From: Podaxis mareebaensis
Lineage: Eukaryota; Basidiomycota; Agaricomycetes; Agaricales; Agaricaceae
DNA: 64,000 nucleotides
NCBI GenBank assembly: GCA_018524725.1
Contig: JAEUWP010000335.1
Span: 372,001-436,000 of the forward strand
Reading direction: 5' to 3'
Numbering within the stretch: position 1 is the stretch's first letter; each line of letters opens with the position of its first letter. The notes beneath the pieces are model-generated. The model was not told the origin of the DNA, did not search any database, and saw nothing but the letters and a program-made list of their open reading frames with translations. The position numbers and the translations under genes were made by a program. Shown here piece after piece: positions 40,046-51,118 of this stretch.

Positions 40046-42255
40046 ATGCCCGCTTGGACACTGGAGCAGGTTGCCCAACACAACACCTCCAAGTGAGTTA
40101 TTACAAGGCAGACGTGCACTGGAAGGGTCATATTGATCTATGACGCATTGCCAGGTCGTGTTGGGTTATCATCCGAAACCACGTTTACGACGTCACGGAA
40201 TTTCTACCTGTACGTATCGACATATTCTACACCCTCCATTGCTCTGAACCCATTAATAGGATCACCCTGGAGGGGCGGAGATCATACTTAAGTACGCAGG
40301 ACGGGATGCCACGGCGGCCTATGAGCCCATTCATCCAACAGATGCTCTGGAGAAGAATTTGCCTCCCTCAAAACATTTGGGGCCGCTCACCGCTCAAGCT
40401 GGCCAGACTCTGGCCTTGACCCAGCAAAACCGAAAGAAAACGAAGGATGAAGAGCGAGTCGAAGAGGCGGCGAAAAGGAAGCCTCCCCTCCAGAGAATAC
40501 TTAACCTCAGGGATATGGAGGTTCGTCAGTGCACCCTCGTTTAATCGTTTTGTGACGCTGCATCGTCTCTCAGGCTGTCGCGCGCCAGACGCTTTCTAGC
40601 AAAGCTAGAGCTTATTATACATCAGCTGCAGATGACGAGATAGGTGAGCAACATTGACTCTTAATCGCAAGAAAACAGAATGGACCCAAGGTACTTCGGA
40701 TAGCCCATGACGAAAATGCGCGCGCATTTTCTCGATTTTTCTTTAATGCTCGAGTAATGCGTCCGGTTGCAAGATGCGATCCTTCTACCCATATCCTTGG
40801 ATTCAAGTCCTCAATACCTGTGTTCGTCTCTGGTGCCGCACTTGCAAAACTAGGACACCCAGATGGCAAGTAAGCACTCAGACCTCATGCCATCTGACTG
40901 ACGTGCATTTAGGCGAAGTTAATATCACCAAGGGCGTCGCACAAACGGGGATCATCCAAATGGTGTCTTCGAATGCATCCTTATCGTACAGCGACATTAT
41001 GAAAGCCGCAGCTCCGGCGCAAACCATCTTTTTCCAACTCTACAAACATGCCAATGACTCTATTGCGGAACAACGAGTTAGAGAGGTCGACAGGTTAGGC
41101 TACAAGGCCATCTTCCTTACTGTTGATGCGATCGTTGCTGGCAATCGTGAGAGGGATATCCGAAATCCCTGGGAACTGGAAGACGAGGAGAAAGGAACTC
41201 CGACGTATTGGTCCGAGGAGGAAGCCCTAGAGGAGGTAAACGGCATGGGTACGGCCGGTGCACTCGTAGCTAACGACGACCGGGATATGACGTGGAAGAA
41301 GGTCTGTGGCCTGTACGCGATCTCCTTCGTAGTACAATCTGATGCCTGGAGCAGACTATTCCTTGGTTGAGAAGTATCACAAAGCTCCCAATAGTGATTA
41401 AAGGTGAGTATTTCATGGTCCACCTTATCAAACCAGTGCTGAAACCACCAGGTATTCAATGTGTCGAGGTACAGTTCATTGTGTTTGGGTGCCACTTTGG
41501 TGCTAATTTGACATGGTGTAGGATGCGGTTCTCGCAGCCGAGGCCGGAGTTGATGGAATTCTTCTTTCAAACCATGGTGGTGAGCCTCTCCTCGGGTATC
41601 AATAGACAGCACGACTCAACATTCGGCGTAGGTCGGCAACTGGAGTAGTGAGTAATTAGGCGACAAGTATGGCTTCACAGACCTGACGAACACTGTATGA
41701 CATTTCAGCTCTATGCCCCCATTGGAGGTTTTATATAAGCTCCGTCAGAAGCACCCTGATATTTTTAACAAACTTGAAGGTTCGCATCCAACTTTCGATC
41801 AATTTCGGATTCCGCCCCGATACTAACTCACATTGTTCAGTGTATATCGATGGTATGTGTATCGACTGTGCCCTAAGACTCACGCTGAGATCGGGTATGA
41901 TTAAGGTGGTGTCCAGAGAGGGACGGATGTCGTCAAAGCATTATGTTTGGGAGCCAAAGCGGTTGGACTGGGTCGATCCTTCCTTTATGCCCAAAGTGTA
42001 AGTCTGATCCTTCAATGACGAGAACGGTAATGACGTACTTGACATAGGCATACGGGGTTGCAGGCGTCGTGAAGTTGGTCCAGATCTTGCGAAGAGAGAT
42101 CGTGACGGCTATGAGGCTCCTCGGCGCGTCATCAATAAGTGATTTACACCCTGAGATGGTATGGCATTCCATCTTCAATGATTGTCGGGAATTGATCGCA
42201 TCATCAACAGGTTGAACGTGTCGACTGGCAGCCAAGGTTACCAGCTAAATTGTGA
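40046..42255 (+). CDS. Cytochrome b2-type FMN L-lactate (2-hydroxy acid) dehydrogenase
   Basis: Oxidises L-lactate or a related 2-hydroxy acid using FMN and a fused heme b5 domain. The cytochrome b5 domain starts at once ([29 protein letters not shown]) with the heme His in DHPGG and the second ligand in EPIHP. The FMN domain shows [34 protein letters not shown] and FFQLYKH. Its active site is [20 protein letters not shown] (catalytic His and Arg), with [20 protein letters not shown] and [20 protein letters not shown]. There is no mitochondrial presequence or bipartite signal before the heme domain, unlike yeast Cyb2, so a cytosolic form is likely. About 12 introns; stop 42253-42255. Confidence 0.93.
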
Positions 42256-42289
42256 GCAAGCACATTGAATATGCAATTAGAATCCTTGT

Positions 42290-43398
42290 TTAGAAATATT
42301 CACATGCATAATTGCAATGCTTCATGATATTCTCCCTATTTTGCTTTTGGCGGGCACGATATACCGTGAGCTGCTTAACCAGCGATTCCAGAAATGGAAC
42401 GTCGGCAGGGGTTATACGACCTGTGAGGGGTGACCATTCCTTCCGCTCATCATATGCCCATCTCCAGCGCTTCGTGACATTAACAATGAAGGTGGCAGGG
42501 ACGCGGAAGCAAACGCACCAGGTAAAGGATCAATTCCTTGTCCGTAGGTAGAACAGCTTTCCACTCTTCACATAAAGGATCGTTGTGACTTGGACAGAAG
42601 ATGCGGTAGGAATCTAATGCGTAGGGTCCTGTTCCAGGTAGATGTGATATTGGGGTTGGAGGATACCGTTCATTACGACGAATCATGGTGTAGGTTGATT
42701 GGCGTTTTGTTGGTGATGCAGGCCTTGAAGGACGAGAATCGTGTCCACGAGGTGGATCACGAACGTATACTGATGATATTTCGATTAATCGACGTGAGCG
42801 GACATTGTATGTCCCAAGGCAATGAATGTGGTTCCCCAACTCGTGTTGGTTGGCTAGGAAACGTACTCTTTGTTAAATTCCTGGACGAGCTCCCGCATTA
42901 CGATCCGACAAACCTTGTGACATGGCCCATGGCGTCGGCCATTTCTCCAGCAGATCCCAAAAGACTGGGATTGCAACCTTAGCAGTTGTCTTATTTAGCA
43001 GCGTCACAGCAACCAGCAGTTTCCAGGGGTCGCTCGCGACAGATTCTAAGCGTCACCGTGTTGGGTGAATTGCATCGGGAAACCATGCGAGCTATACTAC
43101 CTTGGATAAGGTTTGGCTTGAGGACTGACAACTGTTGGTAGAGGTTGAGGAACTTGCGAAAATAGAAACGAAACATCGGGTCGTTGAGCAGAGATTCGTC
43201 GAATTGATCTCCCGTTCTTGCAACAGGCCCAGGGTCGGTATTCGTGACTTGATCTTCATCGTGCTCACGGTGTATTGATATTCGATCAAGGGATGGCCTG
43301 CATATCTTCCTCTGGCCGGGAGAGAAATACGGAGAGAGCATAAGGCGGCAAGGCGCGTTAATGCTGGGGTACGGTCCGCGACGTAACCTAGTGGACAT
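42290..43398 (-). CDS. MBD4-type thymine DNA glycosylase (no MBD domain)
   Basis: HhH-GPD-fold DNA glycosylase; the MBD4 family removes T or U mispaired with G, mainly at deaminated methyl-CpG. Exons join to SVASDPWKLLVAVTLLNKTT and AKVAIPVFWDLLEKWPTPWA, then LGTYNVRSRRLIEISSVYV. The hairpin and catalytic Asp follow in ISHLPGTGPYALDSYRIFC, then EEWKAVLPTDKELILYLRWR. This matches MBD4 (WKLLIATIFLN; KYGNDSYRIF). The N-terminal 90 or so residues are short, basic and without the methyl-CpG-binding domain of the animal protein. Stop at 42290-42292 is only 34 bases from the convergent lactate dehydrogenase stop. Start ATG 43396-43398 is the first in-frame one. Five introns. Confidence 0.88.
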
Positions 43399-43587
43399 CA
43401 AAATTCCGGCCCGTATTCCATTCCAATGATGGGCGATCGAGATCCAAGGACAATACGATCACGTGCAAAAAGGAGGTTGAACTGTCCAATGTGTCTTCTT
43501 TGGCCCTCCAAGTACGACCTACACACTCTCCTTCATAACCATCCCGCCATCGTCGCTCTGAGTCCATCATAACCGATAGCTAGGGAT
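43399..43587. promoter_or_regulatory. Divergent promoter MBD4-like / LIM protein
   Basis: 189 bases between start codons, with one CACGTG between them. Confidence 0.5.
43460..43465. promoter_or_regulatory. CACGTG E-box between MBD4-like and LIM genes
   Basis: Context ATCACGTGCA; 62 bases from the MBD4-like start and 123 from the LIM start, so it could serve either gene. Confidence 0.45.
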
Positions 43588-46495
43588 ATGGGTTTCTGTC
43601 GCAGGTGCGGTGACATTGTGAACGGTCAACGTTGCAATAAATGTGGTGGTTCCGCCGTTGGTAAGCACATACCCGGATTGTATATGTAAACCTGGGCAAT
43701 TAAACCCGTCCCCTACACTACGACCAGCTCCAACGGTCTCCTGGAATCAAATTGCCTCTCAAGAGGACCAAGATAAATGGTCAAAAACCTATGTGTCTCG
43801 TGAAAGATCAACATCACCCGTTCGTCCAAAGAGCCGAGGTCCACCAGAAGGCGCTTCGAGTCCCTCCACTAGTTCTATACCTTCCCCCGTGAAGCGTTTC
43901 CCCCGGGCTATAGGCACTCAAATAACTGGATCCGCTTCGTTGGACAACCGCATCACTGACCATATCGCTTCAGCTGCCTCACAATCTGGTCGGCCTGCTT
44001 CGCCACTGAAACCAACAGTGACTGGCCCCAAACCTGAATCCGGAATTCTGCCATCTTTGACTCCCAATGATACCACTCTCTCCAAAGTCTATGGTTCAGT
44101 GTTGCAGCCTAAAGAATCACTCGCAACATATTCCTGCGCTACTTGTACTGCTCCCTTCCTTCCTGATGCTACCATATACCCTGATCCTTCGTTATCTGCT
44201 TCGGATGAGCCGCGATTTTTGTGTCGACAATGCTTTATTGTCAGCGGAGGCTCAAAGGGGCTGTGTCCGAACTGCTCCAAACCCGTCACGATCCTCAGGG
44301 CAGAGGGAGGGTTCGTCTACGCGGCGGACAAGTACTGGCATAAGAAATGTTTCAACTGCGAAGGGTGTTCCAAGAACATAGGCGATTCTCCGATGGTCGA
44401 CTTGCTCGGACGCCCCTCATGTGCCGAATGTTTCGACACCTGCCTTTCGCGTGAACCTCGCACGCCGAAGCGGGTTGTTGAGAAGCACTCATCGCCAGAG
44501 CGACGGAACCTAGGAGGGTACGACATATCGTCCAATACCGCCAACAAGTTTAGCGAATCCAGTCCAGCTATTGAAGAATTAGAACAGCGGTTGGGCATTG
44601 CAAAGAGCCGCGAGGGAAGTCCTGCGATCGAGGAACTCGGTCAACGCTTGAGTTCTATCGGAAAAGATCATCAACTTCGATATGCCAGTCCCTCATCGAG
44701 TCCCGCACAGCTACGTACCAATCGCTTGGACGGTAGCCCGAGCCCAGTTCGCCGTTTGGAGCGCTTCAAGAGTCCAGATCTTGACGAGCAGTCCGATATT
44801 GGATCATCTTCCGTGTTCGGGAGCCCGCGCCGAGCGTCAGGTAGTCCTGCGCCTACTGCAGAGGCCGTTGAGGAAATGAAGAAGAGGTTTTTGAGGCACT
44901 CAAATGCATCTCCCGCCACCTCAACTGTTACACTGTTGGAATCTTCTCCCGCGACGTCTGTGTCGCCTCTTCGCACATCTCATTCCACAACGTCTCTCAG
45001 GAGTAGTTTTAATTCCAAGATACCAATCCCAATCTCACGAGTTGAGCCAATGTCTCCATCCTCTTCCTCGACTCCCGACCTCTTATCCGACATATCAGAC
45101 ACTTTGACTCAATCCTCATTTTCCGGTGTCGATTCACCTCCTAGGACCACCGAGCCTCTGTTCAGCCAGCCATCACGGTTTGGCCGCAGGGATCTTCTTT
45201 CAAACCCAGAAGACGTCATTATCGAGGAAACGAAAAGCCAGCTAAATACACCCAATCAAACTCCCCAATCAACTGTCAAATCCCGATCTAATACCATGGG
45301 TACGCCAACGAAAACTTCAGTCAAAGTCACTTCTCCACTGGCGGATAAAGTCATCAACAACGTGTCCGCGACCACTACATGTGCGAAATGCAACAGACCA
45401 CTCTTCTCACTGAAAGAAAGCGGGAAATTTGTGACAGTTCCTAGTGACAAAGCTGAGGGCACGCCTCAAACTTTCCACAAGGACTGTTTCCGATGCACGT
45501 TCTGTAACGGTGTTTTCAACGAAAGTAGCAACGGCCAGGCCATTTTCGTCAAGTCAAATGCTGGTCCTGCTCATGTGGAGGTACGTCGATTGGCTGCATT
45601 GATATTCAGTACAAAAACTCATGCGAAAACCGAAGTGTGCACCACCGGAGCAGATCGTGATTCGCAAATCACCCAGCGCCAGCTCCCTAAGATTCTCACA
45701 TGAGAAAACTTCGCTCAAAAGCAACTACAGCCCGAGCAAGAGCCCCTCGCCCTCACCTCAGAGGGGTAACACCAACTATAGCTCTAGTCGATTCGAGCGG
45801 CCACCTCCGACCGCTCCCCCTACCACAACCTCTTTTCCCCGCTTTGGAAGCAGGTCGACGTGTCCTGGTTGCCATAAAACTGTCTCTCCTATGGAAAGGG
45901 GTGTTGTACCTGGTCCCCAAGGCTCAAGATGGCATGCGGATTGTCTAGTCTGTGGTGGAAAGCGACCCCCATCAAAGTCTACCTCGTGGATGCTGGGAAG
46001 AGGTGAAGAGAAGAAAAAGGAGCCTGGATGCGGAAAGAAACTCGATAGTGCTGCGAAAACTGATGCTGAGGGTCGTATTTGGTGCAGAGAGTGTTTAGTG
46101 AGTTCTACACGACCTGTTGCCTTGTCGCAATCTAATATTATTAGTTGATGCTCGGCGTTGGCGGTTCACCACAAGCATCACCCACTCGAACACCTCTAGG
46201 CCCGACTCATGCGGACTCAAGCAACCAAGTCGTGCCACATTTGATTGGAACCACCACAATTGCGAAGCAGTTTACGGGCCTAGGCGGCGGCGATGCTGGA
46301 TTGCTAAGACAACTCACAGGTGGATCAATCAGTCCTACTAGGAGTCTTAGCCCAACCAAACAATTGGGTGGTAGTGGAAGCAGTAGCCGGCCAAGACCTA
46401 AGAGCGCAATCGGGATGCGGAGCTCGAAGAGTGTTGACGAAGGTCGAGGGATGTTTTTGGTGAGACAGCTCACTGGTGCAAGCTCCTCGAGCTAA
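43588..46495 (+). CDS. LIM-domain scaffold protein
   Basis: Zinc-binding adaptor, probably linked to actin or cell polarity as in fungal paxillin-like proteins (inference). It starts MGFCRRCGDIVNGQRCNKCG, an unusual small zinc-ribbon-like Cys cluster. A Ser/Pro-rich stretch follows, then YSCATCTAPF and a full LIM domain (LCPNCSKPVTILRAEGGFVY, YWHKKCFNCEGC, CAECFDTC). A second LIM has TTCAKCNRPLF and FHKDCFRCTFCNGVF. A third, STCPGCHKTVSPMERGVV with WHADCLVCGG, is split by a Lys/Glu-rich insert before GCGKKLDSAAKTDAEGRIWC. The tail repeats the element RQLTGGS / RQLTGAS. Introns after codon 24, at about 45581-45640 and about 46097-46145. Stop 46493-46495. Confidence 0.85.
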
Positions 46496-47210
46496 TGGGA
46501 AGGTGAAGCTTGATTGATGCTATCGGTTGGATTCCACGGACTTTTGCACCATGTTTTGAATTTGTTATCGCTTCGCTTCGTTGTATATTGTACTCGTATG
46601 AACTCGAAGCTTTAATGCTCACATCGCCTTACTATCACCGACGTCCATCAGGAGCGCTGTCATCACTACTGGCTGTACAGACTGAAAACATGAAACTACA
46701 GGGCACAGGAATACGGCAAATTAACTTCGACAGGTTTTTGGCTGATAGCCCTGAGGCCCAAAGCCTGAGTTAAGGTTGGTCAGCAATATCTTTCTGCACA
46801 TCATGTGCGTTGTCGGCGTACACGGCATGCGAATTGGATCAGCGACTGAAGATTTTCCGTGGGTATGTCTTCTAAGGTTCACAGTAACTGTATCTAACCT
46901 GATCGACCTATACTAAGTGGTTGTCAAGGATTCATTTCTGTTTTCTCTCATGCGTGAATTCTGGTAACGTGCACTGAGCATTCCTGTGATCCAACCTGTC
47001 TTCTTCCCTCTTTCTCCTTCTTACCTCACCACCAGCTGGCACTGCGACAAAACGTCTCCATTGGAGGGTCGCAAGTGGTCGACTTCGAAGACTTGGATTG
47101 ATTCCTCGTCTTGTTTCCTTCCTCGGTTGCGGGACTATTCCGAGGATATTCTTTCATTTTGTCCTAGCGTTCCTTTCGTGCGAAGGCTCTGGAAGGTGTA
47201 CTTGGAGGAC
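46496..47210. other. Intergenic region LIM gene / 7TM gene
   Basis: 715 bases with no recognisable gene; an open frame from 46986 runs into the first exon of the next gene but starts with GTG and shows no conserved sequence before 47211. Confidence 0.4.
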
Positions 47211-49789
47211 ATGTCTGGTGGGTTTCTACCACTGAGGTTTGCCCTCAATGAGGACCAAGCTGTGGGTGTGAATCCCCTGTGTGTATAGGCACACTCTTGA
47301 CTAAACAAGGAATAGTTCGAGGCTGTCTTGACAGATATTCCTCTGTTTTGCGTTGGATTAATGGCTATAGGAATCATCACATTCATCTTCGCCATGAAGC
47401 GTGTAAATTCGTGCGCGTACATCTATTATGCCTACAAAATCCATTCTCATCAACAACCACTTCCAGGACCGCCTTGTATTTATGCACTGCGTCGCTCCTA
47501 CTCTTCATTGCTGCTATTCTTGATCTAGGACGACTCTTCATTCGTGGTCCTAGGCAGGTCTCCAGTAACGTCGATTTGAACGTGGTGACAGGATTCATCG
47601 TATCACGAGAAGTTGGATTGGGCCTGTCTTACGGCTTTCTCTATCTGTTCGTGTGGAAGGCTGTCGCGCAGTGCCCGGACTCAGAACGGCGGAAGTTAGG
47701 TCGCCAGTCTCAGCCCCATAGTGCCAGTTGGGCTAGATGGGGCTTCGTGGGGACAGTCCTGAAGTGGTCCACTTTGCTGTTGATCGTTCTGATACCACTC
47801 CTACAAATTGTTTGGCGTATTGTTGATGCTCAGCGGCGCTACGGGAACATTTATATCGCTGAGTCTACACTGGAAATCGTGGCATCGACAATCTTCATTC
47901 TGAAAATCTGTCTCAATGTTCTTGTGTCTCCCTCGACATCGTGGTGGATTCCTTTCAAGTCTTACCTCGGATTGGTCCTTGGCCTCATTATTACGGCTGC
48001 CATGGGTGTTGGCAACCTCGTAACCTGTATGCGCATTTCCTCAGTTGTTCTAGTGAGTTCGAAACTCACCTCGTATCGATATAGTTGCCTTCTCCGAAAC
48101 AGTGCTGGGTCGCTTCCTTCGCGCTATCAGCGTCTACATTCTCCTTCTCTACAACCTCATCAAAACTTTCCAAAGACCCACCGTTGCCCGGGCGCCCGTC
48201 GATGATCGAGAAGCTCCTCCAGCTCCTATGGAAGTCGAGAAATCGGAGGATACGATCGTCAGGGCAGGTGACCCGAAGCCAACTCCAACGTTACGCCGAG
48301 GGCCCTCTATCCTAACCCTTGACCGTTCTATGCCAACGCCTCTGGAAAACCCTCGGTCTTCACTGCGTGTGTCCGCGTCATCCAGGCTTTCTGCGCTGGT
48401 CAATCGTGTAGAAAAAAACGAAGCTCTAGCAGAAATTACTCGGACTATATCGAAAACGGCTCGAAAGTCCCCAGTCACAACAGCCGCACCAGGAAGACCG
48501 AAGAGGCCGGACCTCCGTTTTGACATCATTACACCGGCGTTATCTTCTACTGGGAATCCCGAATCACCAGGGGAGCCATTGATGACAGGCATCTCACTTA
48601 CCTATTACACGATGAATGTTGGCCCTGACGCACCGGATGTTTCTGTTGATCAAGGCCCATCTATCAATCCAAGAGAGCCTTCCGTGCATCAGTCAGGTGG
48701 GCTGGGAAACGCAAACCATGCCTCCCAAGAGTCCGTTATATTCCGGTCATCTGCCTCTCCGAGCGTCAGCATTAGTTCCTTCGACGAGCTCATGCGACGA
48801 CAAAACGAGCTTGACAAGAGCATTGCCAATCTCAGGCTGCTCTCGGTGGACAGTATCAATATACGACCGCAGACAGAGGCAACGCTTGTGCTCGACGGTT
48901 CGTCGTTGGCAGGCGACACTACGACAAGTGCCAAGAGTCGGCCACAAAGCACTCTCAGAACCGAATCACTGTCTCCACATAGCGAGTTCTCGCTGAGTGT
49001 ATTCCCGGTTCCCCCATCCCGACCAGAGAGCACAGCGGTGGAAAGGCGACTCTCAAAACCAACCGTTCTCCGGAAACCACCCCAACCTCCTGTCAGCAGC
49101 TTCAACCTGGTGCCTCCGACGACATCCATACCGGAATTACCACTTCAGAACGAAGGAGCCGCGCGGTTGACTTCAGCCGGGACGCAGTACGATGTAACAT
49201 CTTTCATTAGCGGTGAGTGGTATTCCGTATAATAAATATTTTTTTCCTCTTTTTTTTTTTCTGAAACGGGTTTATAGATCTGACTGGTGATCAAACCGCG
49301 GGAGCGGCGGGAACACAGCAGGGTGTTTTGCATAACGAGATCGACGAAGAGGGTACGAGGGGTGTTCCGCCGGGTGATGAACGAGCTCTCACCAATCCCA
49401 TGGACACCAATTCCCTAGTCCAAAACCTCAAACCCATGCTCCTTCCATCTGTGGCCAGTGAGCGAAAAGCCATTCCGCCACTTAACATACTTCCCTCGCG
49501 CGATGCATCGCGATCTTCCCCCCTCGTCGGATCCCGAGATTCGAGTATTGCACTGAGGCCATTCTTACTTGGCACATCAGTGACCTCCGTCCCTGTTTCT
49601 TTACCTAGCAGCACGATGGTGCCTTTAGGACGTCGAGCCAGTCGTGCAGCGCGCATTACAGCCCACAAGTCCCAGATCAGCGTGCCGCGGCCCAATGCTT
49701 CGGGTATCTTACGTGAAGAAACGCCCGAAGCATATGAGCGGCCACGGCCACCACCGCTGGTTGGACAATCCGATAGGCCCAAAGCATGA
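47211..49789 (+). CDS. Orphan seven-transmembrane protein with long disordered tail
   Basis: Not a named family to me. Exons join as MSGGFLPLRFALNEDQA, FEAVLTDIPLFCVGLMAIGI, ITFIFAMKRVNSCA, TALYLCTASLLLFIAAILDL. Seven hydrophobic segments are visible: around DIPLFCVGLMAIGIITFIF, TALYLCTASLLLFIAAI, EVGLGLSYGFLYLFVW, KWSTLLLIVLIPLLQIVW, EIVASTIFILKICLNVL, LGLVLGLIITAAMGVGNL and AISVYILLLYNLI. About 500 Ser/Pro/Thr-rich residues follow with no fold, containing several basic patches. The topology (extracellular N-terminus, cytosolic long tail) suggests a receptor or sensor, but no GPCR motif is clear. Introns near 47263-47311, 47419-47467, 48029-48083 and 49214-49277. Start at 47211 is a choice; stop 49787-49789. 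Confidence 0.72.
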
Positions 49790-49966
49790 AGGTTTGAGTC
49801 TATTCAGCTCAGTTATAGAAAAGGTCAACGCGATTGATTTCGTTTATCTATTTTATCTATTTATGTACCCTTCGTTGCCATGTTGTATTACTATTTGAAC
49901 TGTGTTGTGACGTCACATACCTACTGTGTAGTATTGGATCCAACTACGTCTCGCACCTTGACCACC

Positions 49967-50806
49967 ATGTCCCAGTTTCCCGATTACTATAAGCTTCTCA
50001 ACATTTCGAAGTCTGCTACTCAGGAAGAAGTACGCCAGGCATATAGAAAGGAGTCGCTGAGGTTGGTCTCTTGCAGCTTGTTCTGGGTCTTTTACATTTA
50101 TAACTCTTAGCCAGGACTCACCCGGATCGACTTGCCAATGCTAGTCCTGCAGAGAAGCAAGCTGCTACAGAGCGTTTCCAGGTACTTGTTGTGATCCTAT
50201 CCAGAAACAATGAGGCACCGACCCATGCAGGCTGTAGCAGACGCCTATTATGTTTTGTCTGATCCACAGCGACGCAAGGAATATGATATCTTGTACAACG
50301 CCCAGTCCGATCGGACCGACAATCCAAGCTCGACGTATAGTTTCTTTTCTCAGTTTGCGAACATGTTTGGTGGAGGAACGTCCCAGGATTCTGGAGGGAA
50401 CGCTGCACACGCGGATGCTGAAGGGGTATTTGCGGATGCATTTGAGGAGGTAGGAGCATAGTCATCATCTTATTCAAAGTTGACCGTTGTTCTTGCAGTT
50501 GTTGCGTCCAGAGGTTGAACGGCGGGTCCCAATTTGGAGTTGGGTAGGTACAGCGTGTGGTGGGGGGATAGGGTTCATTGTTGCCAATGTCCCCGGATTG
50601 ATGGTTGGTGCCTTAGCTGGAAATCGCTTGGGGGCAGTCCGAGATGCAAAGGGCAAGTCTGTGGCCGCAGTGTTCACTGGGCTGGATGCGAATCAGAAGG
50701 CAGAGGTAAACGAATTCATTCTAACCACATGGCGGCCGAAATTTGACTTCGTACTTTGCAGATCATTCGAGCTCTCGCTATGAAAGTCCTGGGTTCTGCG
50801 TTCTAG
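49967..50806 (+). CDS. J-domain (DnaJ/HSP40) co-chaperone
   Basis: Activates an HSP70 partner. Starts MSQFPDYYKLLNISKSATQE (ATG 49967), then VRQAYRKESLR; after an intron whose acceptor is TTAGCCAG, RTHPDRLANASPAEKQAATE contains the HPD motif. AVADAYYVLSDPQRRKEYDI completes the J-domain within the first 85 residues. A Gly/Ser-rich stretch (FANMFGGGTSQDSGGNAAHA) and a C-terminal segment of small hydrophobics (WSWVGTACGGGIGFIVANVP, GLMVGALAGNRLGAVRDAKG) follow. The latter resembles a glycine-zipper-like membrane segment. About 230 residues, class III. Four introns; stop 50804-50806. Confidence 0.88.
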
Positions 50807-51118
50807 TCGGGGGTCGGGAAGCATCATGCTTCAGCTCACATATACCAGGAATTTGCGTTTCGGAACCCTTTGTACTATTAGGAGGAACACTCTCGCGCTA
50901 CATTATATGTCTGTAGTTGTCGCTAATTGATTGCTGTAAGTCGTCTGGATGTAACACCAAACAGTGTCTGAGTTTGTTGTTTAAAATGAGGCGACTGGCC
51001 AGGGACGCCCATCCCTCCTGACGTCGGTAGTTCTACCGTGGTTTGAATTGACCTTTTATGTGAATTGAACTCAGGTTTCCCCACTGCTACGTCTGCTACG
51101 TGTTCCTATCCCTGCCCT
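50807..51118. other. Intergenic gap
   Basis: 312 bases, no coding or structural signal recognised. Confidence 0.4.

Noticed and set aside
40046..43398. Lactate dehydrogenase plus MBD4-like gene as a functional pair
   Set aside because: They are convergent and biochemically unrelated; tight spacing is common in this compact window.
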